Positions 32,443 to 44,883 of a stretch of DNA of 64,000 nt are shown here, one piece after another. Source of the DNA: Excoecaria cochinchinensis (Eukaryota > Streptophyta > Magnoliopsida > Malpighiales > Euphorbiaceae); assembly GCA_947683425.1 (NCBI GenBank), contig CANTUQ010000160.1, positions 248,001 through 312,000 on the forward strand, in the 5' to 3' direction. Numbering within the stretch: the stretch's first letter is position 1; every line of letters begins with the position of its first letter. Made by a program: the position numbers and the translations under genes. Below the pieces are notes generated by a model, which was given only the letters and a program-made list of their open reading frames with translations, made no database searches and was not told the origin of the DNA.

Positions 32443-33790
32443 TTAACTTGGATTGAATTGATGTTTTGGTCGATGTTGTCGTTTGCCCTTCTGTTGGCGT
32501 TGGCATTAATTCTTTTTCCTGCAAGACTTGGAAAGCAAGATATGCAAGAAAAGGGTTTGAGCATGCACGTGAGATGCATATGTATGCAGGAATGCAGGAC
32601 GAGAATTCGTCTAAGTGGATTTTGGGGGAGACGGCTGACTTGGCCATAATCTGCAGTAGGATCGGTGGTCTCTGGAATTGCTTTTGAGTTTCATGCCTCT
32701 GGGGGATTATGAGGTTCTCCTCCGATACTTGTAGTCATTGTTTGAAGGTAGTGCGTCCCTCGTGGATTTTCACACTAACTTTTCTTAGCGGGAGATGCGT
32801 CCTTGCCGGATTTTCACATAACCCTATGCCTTATATTTTGCCTGGAATGGACCCAACCCAATCTAGTGGCTTTTATTTATTTCATTTTTTGTAGGGCAGA
32901 CTGCCTGTCGCCAGGTTTTCACCCTGCCCTTTGGCCTAACTTTTGCTTAGAGCACCAGTCACGGTTTTTATCTCTAATGGCCTCTTCTTTTTTTTGTTTT
33001 TTTTTTTGCGAGAGAAGTTGGAGTTGTTGCGAAAGGTCTTTCGGGTATGATTGGCATGTACTTATCTCTCAGATATTGGTTGTATGAGCTTGGTTCTTTA
33101 TCGGGAAGGTACTGTAGGATTGGCTTCACGGTAGGTAGCAAGATGAGTTAGCTGAAGTGCCTGAGTAGCGAGAATGGTAGAGGGTAGATGATAAAAATGT
33201 GCTGGTTTTATATCGGACTTAGACAACTTTGAGTGTGCAAGATAAACTGCCCTGGTTATACCAATACATCTTTGAATAAATGCATATATTTCAATCTGAT
33301 TTCATAACACATGATCACTATTTGGCATTAACTCGAAAAATATGAGACCTCATCTAATTTCGAGATAGATCTTGAGAGCATCAAACTCTTGTTATCAATC
33401 AGCCCTCGCGGGTTTTCTTGATTGAATATTTTCTCTCCTTTTTTTTCTTTTTTTTTTTCATTTAGCCTCTTCCATGGACCCTCCTTCAGTTTGTCAGTAT
33501 TAGTTGAATTTGCTTTCATCTTCGTCAGTCGGGGGGACTGCTGCTTCTGAGAGTGGCTCCTCTTGGTATCAAAGTCTTGGTCTTAGCCCCTGTGCAGACT
33601 GGTTGAGGTGATGGGTTCCTTATTTGGGGCTTGAATGTGAAATCTCACACTTGGCTTTTGTTGGCTTTGGTGGTTCAAACCCTATAATGGTCTTTCAATG
33701 GCTGAGATAGGGTGACAGGTTGGGCTTGGATGATCTGGGGTACTTTTATCGGTTTTGGTGGTTTAAGCTCTGAAATGGCTTTCGACAGCT
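32443..33790 (-). other. Element III non-coding 3' region
   Basis: 32460-33300 aligns with the equivalent regions of elements I and II. From about 33400 to 33830 it differs: the integrase-tail relic RGKF..YEDP is not found and a locally repetitive stretch (GGTTTTGGTGGTT, GGCTGGGAT, GGATGG words) takes its place. No coding sequence recognised. Confidence 0.65.
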
Positions 33791-33843
33791 GGGATTGGAT
33801 GGATGGTTTGTGAATCAGCCTTTTAGGTCCTTTTCAGTGGCAG

Positions 33844-33922
33844 AAGAAGAGCGGCAAAATGCAGATACGGGATTTGAACAAAGCTTGCCCCCAAATAGCA
33901 TTCCCTTGCCCCCTAATCAATT
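33844..33922 (+). pseudogene. Inverted RT fragment, element III
   Basis: The plus strand reads KKSGKMQI then RDLNKACPQIAFPCPLINS, open across the segment but lacking the CVD residues. It has the same antisense position relative to gag as in elements I and II, so the inversion predates amplification of the three copies. Confidence 0.75.
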
Positions 33923-34033
33923 CTTTCTTTTCTTCCCTCTCTTCTTTTTTTTCTTTTAAATTTTTTTTTTTTAAAAAAAATTATTTTCTTTTTTTTTTTT
34001 TTTTTTTTGCACCCCACTTTTCTTTCTTTTGAC

Positions 34034-34660
34034 AAGCTTCGTTCAAGTCATGAAGTTTACATATACACGCACTTTTCTTCTTAACCATTGGGACCATCGT
34101 TGCTCAATCTAGTCGAGCATTGAGCTTTAGCAAGAATTTTGGCTATAAGAGTTCTGGATGGTTAAGAGTCGATCATAATTGGTTTTGGGGTACAAATTTC
34201 GAATGGTTGAGAGGAAAGGGTTCACATTGTTCGGTTCTGATGAGTTATATTTTCCTCGTGAAGGTCTTGAGCTTCATTCACCTAACTCCTAACGTAGCTT
34301 TCGAAATTTGATTTTATTCGGCAGCACCATATGTAGCTCAGATGTTGTGTATGCAAAGAAATGACTTTCAAAATTCAGTTCGTCGTCACCTTGGCAGGTG
34401 GAAGTAGTACTGATCTCAAGAACGTCCTTGTCAATTTTCAGCATGTCACACCAGGTCCAGGCAAAGGCTTTTTTTTTCCCTTTTTTTTATTTCTCTCAAA
34501 ATTATCCTCTCTTCAAGATTTATATCAGATGCTATCAAGATTTTGTTTGGATTTCCCAAAGTTCCGAGACTAGATGGAGTCGTATTAATTGGGTTAATGT
34601 CAAAATGAATGGATGCCTCGTGATCATGAGAAATGAAATTATTAGAAATATCATGCAAAT
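34034..34660 (-). pseudogene. Relic of pol linker and RT start, element III
   Basis: The minus strand at 34446-34658 reads LGTLGNPNKILIASDINLEE, the pre-RT linker, and at 34034-34090 MVKKKSACIC with (H)DLNEAC. A T-rich tract (33940-34010) separates it from the inverted RT copy. The RT palm, RNase H and integrase core are absent. Confidence 0.7.
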
Positions 34661-34797
34661 AAGCAAAAATTGTCCATCACATTGAAATAACCAAATTTTC
34701 ATGAAGAGTTCTTAAAATAAGAAACAATAAAGCATCTAGAAAACATAGTCTTCTTGTAGCTCCGGTAAAATATGTCACCCGGGTGGATTAGGCCCTA

Positions 34798-35956
34798 TCA
34801 CATCTCTGGTGGAGGGACTGCATTATAGTTTATCTTCTTCATCTTCTCCCTCTTTTCAGGGTTCGTGATTTGCTTGGAGTTGATGAGATCTTGGATCCTG
34901 TTCCTCAAAGTTTGACAGTAATCCGTCAGGTGCCCGGTGTGCTGATGGAAGGCACAATACTGGTCATCCCTATGCCCCGGCCGTCCTTGAGTTGCAGCTA
35001 GCCTAGGTGTTAGTGGTCTCAGCTTACCTTCCTTCATTAGTCCCTCCAACACCCAGGACAGAGGTTGGCCCAAGTCAGAATAGTGCCTTTGATCCGTTTT
35101 CGTGGTTGGCACTTCCGTCCTCTTAGCCTTACCCTTAGTGTTGTTGTGGATGCTTGAACTCTCACTTTTCAGAGCATGTGTTGTCACTAGATCTCCACCC
35201 TCTTCAGGCGTGATGTCATATCCTAGAGTAGGCCTCTTACTTCCTTTTCTTCGCTCGACTGATGAGATAAGTGGAATCTTGCCTCCGGGCTTGGAGGTAA
35301 AAGGAGGCATTGAGGTTGTCGCTGTGTAGGCTTCTTCGACAGTAGCCGGCTCAACTTGGTTAAGAGCAGTCACCATAAATTGAGCTTGAAGAATGAGTGC
35401 CATGGCATCCATCCTTTCCTTAATTGTGGCCAACAACCTCTTTTCAAGCTCCTCGAATCTTCTATCCATTATGAAATCCTCATTAGGGTTTGGGATCCTT
35501 GCTCTTCCTGGTTTAACTGGCACAACAATAGCTTTAGGCTCATTTATAGGTTGATGGGTACCGACTTCAGAGAAGGGGAGCCTCCCCACCAGCAGGCGGT
35601 TCGGCTTGCCCCCGAGGAGGGATTGTCGGTGGTTGTGGAGCGACAGGTGCTTGTGGAGCAGGGGGCTGAGCAATCCCTTCTGCAATTACTCCCATCATAT
35701 CCAACATCCTTCGTTCAAATTCCTCTAGTCTCCTAGCGAGGTCTGGAGTAGTCAAAACTCCGGTTTCTTCTGCCATGGAAGATGATTCACCAGTTGCTGA
35801 GAGTGACTCAAAATCCCAAACAGGCACTAATTCTAGCAATCCAAAGGGCGAGTTTGTCGTCACTAGTCGATTATCAGAACCTCTAGTCCACCTAGATGAA
35901 TCTATGGTAGCTGAAAGATCAAGATTGTTAGAATGATGCATGGATGACATATACAA
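34798..35956 (-). pseudogene. gag: Gag of element III, frameshifted, capsid core missing
   Basis: The start MYMSSMHHSNNLDL is at 35956 (an MSSMHH start 6 bases on matches the siblings). The first block is open to about 35573, where a one-base indel shifts the frame. The rest is open to 34798, so one frameshift separates it from a 380-residue reading. The order is N-terminal acidic region, coiled-coil-like RRFEELEKRLLATIKERMDA, a Ser/Thr/Lys linker, then one intact knuckle YCAFHQHTGHLTDYCQTLRN (CX2HX4HX4C). The Retrotrans_gag core seen in element I is absent. Particle assembly by this Gag alone is doubtful. Confidence 0.85.
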
Positions 35957-36890
35957 TGCATGATTGTGCCATGCAAATGGTCTTTGATGAGTGTGAAATC
36001 AATAAATTACCACAATACAATGGGATGCCTGGAAGAAATCACACGCAGGATGATATGCACAAGTGAAAAAATAATATGCAGATGAAAAGATATATACACG
36101 TATAGCATGAGAGAAAATATAATATTATTTATATATACATGTATTTATTTTATCTTCATGTATGAATGATATGCGATGCATGAGCATGCCGTGCAGTATC
36201 CACAATCACATGCAAGCAGACAGATTCTTCCGACCTTATTTCTCCCACACACGAGGTCGAGTAGTCCCTTCCTAGGTGGGCTTAGTCCATGGGTCAACAG
36301 GGGACCCAATGAACGCGCATGGTGCACGGCGAAAAACTGGCAGCATAACACTCTTAAGCTAATGAACATACGTATGAGTTTTGGCCATCTCGTATTTGGA
36401 CATTTAAATCTCATTAAGATGGGCCTACTGGGACATGAAAGCCTTTGATAAAAGACCACTTAATTTGGTTGATTTTGTCTAATACGTGATGACCCATATC
36501 ATAAGCATTGTATTAAGGAGCATGCCACCTAGGGGAAGTTTCTACTTGCCATTACATGGGCTTTGGTTAAGGTGATGATATTTTCGGGCTACCCAAGCAT
36601 GGTCCCTGCCAATGGGTCTAGCTCATCACGAGCGTAATGACCGATCGGGTCTCCATTTGATATACCAAAAGGTACAAGGCTTGGGCTGGTGATTATCCTT
36701 GACACTTCCCCACAATGAGTGAAAGTAGGGTCGTGCTTCGGGAACGCACGGAGGTAAAGAGGGACCAACTATCGTAAGTCTAAGGCTCTAAAATGCGATG
36801 CAATTTCGAGAAGAGATAGAATTTTAAGTTTTAAAAACCCAATTATACATTTTAACCAAAGCACTTACGGAGCAAAGTCTCAAACACAAA
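35957..36890 (-). other. Element III 5' leader
   Basis: Non-coding and homologous to the leaders of elements I and II (GGTCTAGCTCATCACGAGCG, GGGTCTCCATTTGATATACC). Confidence 0.75.
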
Positions 36891-36909
36891 GTCCCTAGTG
36901 GAGTTGCCA
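36891..36909 (-). other. Primer binding site, element III
   Basis: On the minus strand TGGCAACTCCACTAGGGAC lies one base after the LTR end at 36911, one substitution from the sibling sites. Confidence 0.78.
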
Positions 36910-38219
36910 CTGTGACTCGCTTTGAATCCGCATTCGGGATTCGAGGTATTGGTTTGCGTCTTTTTGATCATGGGCGTCATAAGACATCATCGGTGTATCC
37001 CTCCCAATAGGACATTGGGGAGAACCACCTAGCCTAATGATGCCTAAAGGCACCTTTGAGGTATTTGGAGTTGCCACCCAATTTGCGAGAAATTGGGAAA
37101 AGTCTCTCACCTCTAACGGTCTAAACCAGAGATTCGGTGTTCAAAAATTCCCTCTTATTTATGCTTTGGTTAATTATAAGTGAGTTTTTAACTTCTTAAA
37201 ATTATATCTCTCATCTCACGCGATCGATGCATTTAAAATTAAAGGCGCAATGAAAACACGTAAAAAAAATAAATGAAAGCGATAAAAGCAATAAACGAGG
37301 TAAATAAGGAAAGCGGTAAACACGCAAGCACACAATTACAAGAAAAATAGGGGAGGAATACAACCCCACTAAAAGGAGACTAAAAATATAGGCGGGGATG
37401 GAATACAATCCCCAAAAATAAATAAAGTTGCCCCAAAATTAATTACAAGGGCTCGAAAAGAAATGAACTTGAATTTAAAACACTCACACAAGATCAAAAT
37501 AAAAGGACATACATAAATCGGGGCATTTATTTTGGGAATATTGGTTCCTTCGCCCTTGTTCGAAATTTAGGAACATTGGTTTCTTCGTGTTTATTTAAAG
37601 AGGGTTCGAAGAGTCGTTTTGGTTAATTTGATGAAAACCGAGATGAGTGATCCCATTTTGGAGAAAATTGACTCTTCGTTTTAAATGTGATATTTTTTGT
37701 AATTTGGCTAAAACAAGGGACATTGGTCCCAATTTTATTAGTAAAAATTTAATTTAATTGTAAAATATTTTTGTGACTTTTTATCTCACGCGTGCATGAA
37801 TAAAATAATTATTTACAAATAAACACCAAACACATAAAAAGGGAGTTGAAAGGATCTCACCAAACCGGCGTGTTCGTCCACGCATCGCGACCCATCTGGG
37901 GAGTCGCGGGGCGTTCACATATTGCGACTCAAAATAAATCTCGGACAAAAATAATGTTAAGAATATTAGTAATAATCCTAAATAAAATTAATCGAAAATA
38001 AAATAAGCATTAAACACAAATATATAATAATAGCAATAATAACGGTAATGGGAATGATACGCCAAAACAAAATGATAGATAATGATGAATAAATGCCATG
38101 ACAATAAGAATAATAAAAAAGATAATCAAGCAATAGGAATAATAGTACTACTAATAGTATAAAGCAAAATGAACGTAACATGATGAGATTAACAGTAAAC
38201 AACCCAAAAGGTAATGGTA

Positions 38220-38297
38220 ATAATAATAATAGCACTAATATAATAACAATAATAAACAACAATAAAAGATAATAATATTAATGTTAACAACAACAAC

Positions 38298-38373
<76 letters not shown>

Positions 38374-38411
38374 TAAATATTAGAGTTAACAGGATGTTAA
38401 TAGCAACCAAT

Positions 38412-38453
<42 letters not shown>

Positions 38454-38455
38454 GT
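38220..38455. repeat. AAT microsatellite block
   Basis: Long AAT runs at about 38298-38372 and 38412-38453. Confidence 0.92.
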
Positions 38456-39164
38456 GAATGAACATAAAAATCAAATTAAAGCAAACAAAATATATTAATA
38501 GTGATATTAACACATTAAAATGCTAAAAGTAAATAATAGACATGATAATAATAATAGCAAAAGTAATATTAACAACAATAAATAATATACAAAAAATAAA
38601 TGAGAACGAGTCCAAGTATGTTTACCCTCAGAATTTTTAGATCGGAGAAGCGGTGTCTCGATTTATTTTCCTCTTCGAATTTGTGGTGACTAACATTGGA
38701 AGAAAATGTAGAAATTGATATTTCAAAATGAATTAAGAGAATATTTTGATAGAAAATATTTTTAGTGGATGATTGAGCAAAGGAAATTAATTTTCCAAGC
38801 TCAAATCACCCAAGAATGTATTATATTTTTTTGAAGAAAAATAAAGAAAGTTAAAGCTTGAGAAAAAGAAAGATAAGCTTAAGAATATTTTTAAGAAGAG
38901 AAAAAAAAAACCAAGTCTGCTGGAGAGGAGAAAACTAGAGAGAAAGCTAAAAAAAATCTTTGTAAATTGTTGCCGTCCCTCCTTCGAAAATGAGGGGAAA
39001 ACCCTCTTTAATTTTCAGTTTTGGCCAAAAATAGGAAGGGACAAAATAACTTTAATTTTTTGTTAATCAAAAATAGCATGAAAAGGTGAAAGACTGAAGA
39101 AAATAGACTGGGACAATGCAGAAAAACGCAGGAAAAAAAAAGACAGGCGACCAAAAGCAGCCGC

Positions 39165-39415
39165 GCGGAGAGGGAAGAGCGCGCGCGGTGCCCCTGCACC
39201 GCGCGCGGTACCCTGCTGTGCGCGTAGGGGCGAGCACGGTGCCCCTGCACTGCGCACGGCGCCCTGCCGTGCGCGCTCAGGGGGGCGCGCGATCCCCCTG
39301 TCTACATGCGCACAGGGGTGGCCTGCCGCCCAGGCGCCCCTGCGCGCTGGGGCAGCCTGCCGTACAGGCTCCCCTGCGTGCTGGGGCTGGCGCCCCCGCG
39401 TTGCCGCAGGTGGCA
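39165..39415. repeat. GC-rich palindromic minisatellite
   Basis: About 250 bp very rich in G+C with repeated motifs CGGTGCCCCTGCACCGCGCG, CGCACGGCGCCCTGCCGTGC and GGCTGCCCCAGCGC-type palindromes. The mate LTR has only about 60 bp here. ORFs on both strands are compositional. Confidence 0.85.
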
Positions 39416-39615
39416 TTCGCGATTTTTTTTTTAAATTAATATCTTCTACCCTATTTTAATTTTTAATTCTAAAATATACATTTTTAATTATCTTTCTAAA
39501 AACACAATTTTGACAAGGGAACAATCGATTCTCACTTTTCTTACCGAAAATCGGTCTTTTGTTTTCATCATCAAGTAATCCTGATCTTGGACCGCCTCGG
39601 GACCCGGTGTCTACA

Positions 39616-42600
39616 CATGTACGCAAAAGTATCTGAAGACACTTATATGGTAAAAGATGCTGACTAAAGATCTTATGCCAAAAGACATACACCAAGAGTT
39701 ATACATGTAAAACTATTTATAAGAATGTTTGCTACAATTATGTGTAAAAACATTTGCAGAAAGCATATGTACAAAGAATATCGCTGGGTGTACATGCAAA
39801 GTATCACTTTCATGAGTAGTAATAAGAAGTACCCCGAGATTGTAAAATGATTGCAACCTATTAGGTATCCCAAACTCGAGTTTCTATCTACCCTTGAACG
39901 CACTGAATGAGCCACATTCTCAACTGATTCAATCTCAACAAAAGAATTCAAGAGCTATTTCCAATGAAGGGCAAGAAGATAAACATGTAAATATCAAGGT
40001 TTACTAAACCAACACATAAATACAAGGCATACCATGCAATCTCTGTGTGTGTGTGCAAAAGGCCAAACCATAATTTTTCACCATTTGAAAGCAAATTCTA
40101 GATATAACATTGGGGACGAAACTCAACTCGAATGCATAAATGCACTCGTGGCTTCCCGCTTGAAGCTCAAGAAATACCATATGCCTCTTCCTACGTACCA
40201 AACCTTATTAGAAGGTCATCTCCGCTAATTAGATAAGATTGAACTAAGAATCAAGAGGTCTTACTTCGGTTGTAACGTTAGTCTTAGGCAGATGGTTACC
40301 AAGAAAGGATCAAGTTTCTAGAGAAAAATGGCCGCAACGTTCACTCGATGGATGAAAGGACCATTCTTAGCCCAATTACGTACTGTCCAGGTATTCTTGA
40401 ATTTGGACTTGGTAATATTTTAGCTCATCAAGCTTAGCATAACAATTAAGTTAAAAAGATAACCACTAAAACTTATCAAGGGGTACTATCCTGAGCTCTA
40501 CTTTTTCTTTTTCTTTTTTGTCTTTTCCCTTTTTTTCATTTTTTTCGCTTCTTTTTTTTTCGCAAGCTTATGTCTTTAATTACACAAAGATAATGATTAA
40601 ACCCCCTTTCCTGAAGTGTAAACCCATCCTTATCTGGGCAATTTTTAATAGCCCAAAAAATTGTCAATGATTGAAACTCTCTTTCCAAATGTTAGCCCAA
40701 AGAAATGTCATAATGTACATCCATCCTTACTAGAGCGACCATTCTTCTAAGGGGAAGCCAAAACCATTTTAGGCGAAGGGTAGTTTGAACATGTGTAACA
40801 ATAAAATCGGTACGCATTTAGCATACCAAAATAAAGGTTTAACGGGCTAGCAAGCGATTGCAACATAAGGGTAGGAAATAGTCGTTTAGAGAGCTATACA
40901 AAGAAATGGTTGCCTAAATCATTTTCTAGGTTCAGTCTTATTCAGGATTGCTTTGACAGGTAATCAAAAAGGTTCTAGTGCTCTTAGTGAGTTTTCATCC
41001 AATCCCCTAATTGCAACTAGTTTTTTTTAGTTTATTTCCAAAATGGGCCAAAAGTGATCTGAACTTAGAAATTACATGGTATAGTCAAATGTTTTCATGT
41101 GATCCAGCACTCAGAGATCAAACATATTTACCCTTTGCTTAATTCAAAATGGAATGAAATACATATTTCTAGAGCTGAGATCAAAGCCATTCATAGTTGA
41201 GAACTACTTAGACAGAGTCAGATTTTGACTCAAAGGTACCTTAATAATTTGCAATCATGTTAGTGTTTTAGGTACAACTTAACACAAAAAATTTTACTCT
41301 ATCAAAATTTATATGCACAAGAATCATATAGGCATACAAAGAATTGTTTGTAAAATATGTGCAAACTATGTGCTAAGAATCATATACAGGGAAAGATGCA
41401 TGCAATAGTGTCGTGCATATTAGTAATGCATGTAAGGAACTATATATGCGAAATATGTATAAAAACATATTGTATAGAAATGCGTACATGAAATTTGCGC
41501 AAAGACGTGTGTGCGTGAAGCACATACAAAAAATTATAAGTGAGCGTGTAAACACTTCATGACAAATGATGTGCATACATAAATTTGCAGTGTACATGCA
41601 AGCAGTATACAATGATGGCATAAGTACAAAATATGGCACAACATGAGAATGAATGTTCATGATACATGGTGTATGTGCACATGGCATGATTTAGACATGA
41701 TAGGGATACGTATGTGATGTAAGATGAAGAAGATCTGGCACGATAATGTGTATTAATGAGTCATGAGGTATGGCAAAACTCACATACATAGAAGTGCAAA
41801 ATATATACAAATAATGCACAGGACATGGGACACAGTAGAATGAATGTGTACAGTGAGTGACATATGTGTGCGATGCAATATATGGTATGAAAGTGGCTGC
41901 GAGAAATGAATAGCATATACACGGTATGTGTATTCACATGGTATGCATATGCAAAGCGTGACATGGTATATATAATGACTAACATATATGATGCAAGGTT
42001 CATATGTACATGGTATAGCTTATGCATGATAATGCATGTGTATGATATGGCACACAATGTGAAAGGTGCAAGGTATCACGATGTGTACAATGCCCAGCCT
42101 AATGATGTATGCTAATGAGTACACGTTATGATATGCAACGGTATGTATATATTGTAGCACACAATTCTTATGTACATATGCAATGTGAGCATACTAAGAT
42201 ATACATCCATATGTACATGCTATAACACACGATTGAATTTTTTTTTTTTTTATGGTAGAGGCTTGTCTATAATGTATGTCCATATGTACTTTCCATGATA
42301 CATGTTAGATGTAATGATTATAGGGCACAACGGATATTATGGATGTCATGATAATGTTAGTATGTATATGTTGCGACACGCATCGCTATGTACATGCGTG
42401 ACTACATGTTACATTTATATTCACATATTATGATACAAGAAATTTTACATGATTTGTTAATCTATGGAAAGAATTATACATAAGACGAAATGTACATGCT
42501 TTATTTACTATTATTGTTTCAAAATTAATTAAATCTTCCCTGCATAAAAAAATGCGCGAGCAATACGAATACACACATACAAGAAAAACTCCTCCCAACC

Positions 42601-43239
42601 GTATTTCTCTCACACAGGAGGTCATGCGGTCTTTTTCCTAGGCGGGCTTGATCCATGGGTTAACAAGGAACCCAACGGATGTGTGCAGTGTGCTACGGAA
42701 AACCAATAGCACAAACTCTCATTACTAAAAAGCACATGCAGATGAATTTTTGGCCACTGTGTATTTAAACAATCCAAATAAACCGAAACGCGCCCCTCGG
42801 GGCATGAAAACCTTTAATGAGCGAACATCTAAATTTATTTGGATTTGTTCAATACACAAAAGCCCACGCCATAAGCAACGTATTATGGTGCATGGCCCCT
42901 AGTGGAAGTATCTATTTCCATGGTCAAAGGTGATGATACTTTAGGGTTACCCAAGCATGAACGGGTCTAGCTCGTTATGAGTATAGCGATCGATCGGGTC
43001 ATCATTTGATATACCACATGGTACTAGACTTGGGCTGGTCATTATCCTTAACACTTCCCTATATTGAGTGAACGTAAGGTCGTACTTCAGGAACGCACTA
43101 AGGTTAAAAGAGGGACCAAACTAGCGTATATCTAAGTCTCTAATAATATGTAATGCAATTTCAAAAAAAGGATGAAATTTTAAATTAAAAACTCAATTAT
43201 ATGTTTTAATCAAGGTACTTTCGAAGCGAAGTCTCGATC
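39616..43239 (-). other. Element 0 internal 5' part, non-coding
   Basis: It lies between the fused element pair and the PBS of element 0. Near the PBS, 42580-43230 aligns with the leaders of I-III (TTTCCTAGGCGGGCTTGATCC, GATCGGGTCATCATTTGATA). A pyrimidine-rich tract at 40500-40570 followed by CGCAAGCTT and GAAGTGTAAAC resembles the T-tract and RT-start area of the siblings. No gag, protease or RT is found. 41390-42460 is a cryptic TATGTACATG-rich stretch. It is either a LARD-like non-coding element or a product of internal deletion. Confidence 0.6.
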
Positions 43240-43257
43240 TCCCCAGCAGAGTTGCCA
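43240..43257 (-). other. Primer binding site, element 0
   Basis: TGGCAACTCTGCTGGGGA on the minus strand, one base after the LTR terminus at 43259. Confidence 0.8.
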
Positions 43258-43258
43258 C

Positions 43259-44524
43259 TGTAATGTGCGTCGAACCTCGTGGGCCTCAAAAGCTCGCTTT
43301 TAGGCCATTCGAGAGAGGTTCATAAAACTTGTAACAGATTACAAGGGCATCTATTTTGGCTTAGAGTCGCCATCCAATAAAACATTGGGAAAGTTCGTTT
43401 AGTCTCACTAAGCCTAAGACGGCGCATCTGTGTCTATTTTGGGCAAGGCAGAAATATTTTGGAGTCCCCATCCCAATAGGACATTGGGATGGTACTCTAA
43501 TCTTGTGAAGCCTAAGACAATGTAAATTGGGCCTATTTTGGGCAACAAGAGATATTTTGGAGACCCCACCCCAATAAGACATTGAGATGGTCCTCTAATC
43601 TTGTTGAGGCTAAGACCAGAGATGGTTCGGGACTTCACATTTATTCATACCTTGATTAAATTATAATTGAGTTTTGAATTTAATATTTCATTCCTTTTCT
43701 CATACAATTTTAATGCAATTAATTAAAGTGCAGATTATCATGTAATGGAGAGCAGTAAATAAGATAAATTGAACTTAAAGATTAAAAGGTGATAACTTAC
43801 AATAAACCAGGGGCGAAATACAAACCCCACTATAAATGAACAGAAAATAAACAAACATGCATAAAACAAGATATTCAATTTGGGGTACATTGGTCCTCGC
43901 ATGTATGCTTACAAAAATAATTTTACGGTGCCATTTAATTTGAATGGAAAAGCTAGGACATTGGTCCTTTTATTATTAATAAATTTTCAATTTTAGTAGA
44001 AAATATTTTGTGTGTCGGTTCTTTTTTAAGTGCGATCGAAAATTCTTTATTATTACAAATCTCAAGGAAATAAAAGAAAATAAAACAATAATTAATACTT
44101 GCCTCAGAATAATAAATCCTAAACTATTCACCTCGGCCGTGCTCAGCCTAACTCCATAGATGAGCCACATGCTCCTCACGGCTGTGGTCACGACAGAAAA
44201 TAATATTGGTCAATAATAGACTAAATTAAACTAAACGATTAAATAAATAAATAAATAATTGAATGAAATAAATTTAGAAAATTAATTAATCTAATACTGT
44301 AAAAATAGAATAAACTGACAGAATTAACCAATTAATAAATATAAAACACGAATAGCATAATTATAATAATCACTAACAATAAAAATAATTATAATAATAA
44401 TAATGATAACAAATAATAACCATAAAAAAATTGTTCACGACACAATAATAACCATGAAAACTATAACAAAAAATAATATTCACACCATAATAATAATAAC
44501 AATAAAAATAATATTAATCCAAAT

Positions 44525-44610
<86 letters not shown>

Positions 44611-44883
44611 TAACACAACAATATAATAATAATAACCATGATGATATTAATTATAACAATAAAAGTAATAACATTAAGAATAATAATAATAATAACATAA
44701 TATTAACATACAACAATAATAGTAATAATAATAATAAAACAACCAGTAATAATAATAATAACAACAATACAATCACAATAACAATAATAATATATATGAT
44801 AACACAACAAAAATAATAATAATAATCATAATAATAATATAAAATAATAATAATAATAAAATAAAACACAATAATAATATAAA
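43259..44883 (-). mobile_element. Element 0 5' LTR, interrupted
   Basis: It starts TGTAATGTGCGTCGAACCTC and matches 3314-4165 and 5695-6400 of the 3' LTR (shared AACATTGGGAAAGTTCGT, GGGGCG(G/A)AATACAA). It is cut at 44884 inside the AAT block by the Tekay-like elements. The rest should lie beyond the right edge of the window. It provides the empty site for the solo LTR. Confidence 0.82.
44380..44860. repeat. AAT microsatellite block
   Basis: AAT runs, the longest about 44525-44607, in the element 0 5' LTR. This was the target of the element A insertion. Confidence 0.9.

Larger units (their letters stand above)
36911..39615 (-). mobile_element. Element III 5' LTR
   Basis: From TGTGACTCGCTTTGAATCCG to GGGACCCGGTGTCTACA. 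The AAT block is at 38220-38455 and the GC minisatellite at 39165-39415. From 37690 to 39160 it is nearly identical to 29862-31310. The outer flank at 39616 (catgt) does not match the left flank of the fused pair (tcctc before 9005). Confidence 0.88.

Noticed and set aside
39063..39439. GC-rich ORFs on both strands (also at 20912-21303 and 29156-29654)
   Set aside because: Long frames on both strands at once in a GC minisatellite are compositional; Ala/Arg/Pro-rich products do not resemble known proteins.
41373..42115. ORFs in the TGTACATG-rich stretch (Cys/His/Tyr-rich products)
   Set aside because: Frames exist on both strands in cryptically repetitive sequence; the cysteine and histidine content follows from TGC/CAT/TAT words.
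9005..44883. Interpretation as a simple tandem array of three equal LTR-internal units
   Set aside because: The gcatc duplication shows that element II is a nested insertion inside one LTR, so only I and III are fused through a shared LTR.
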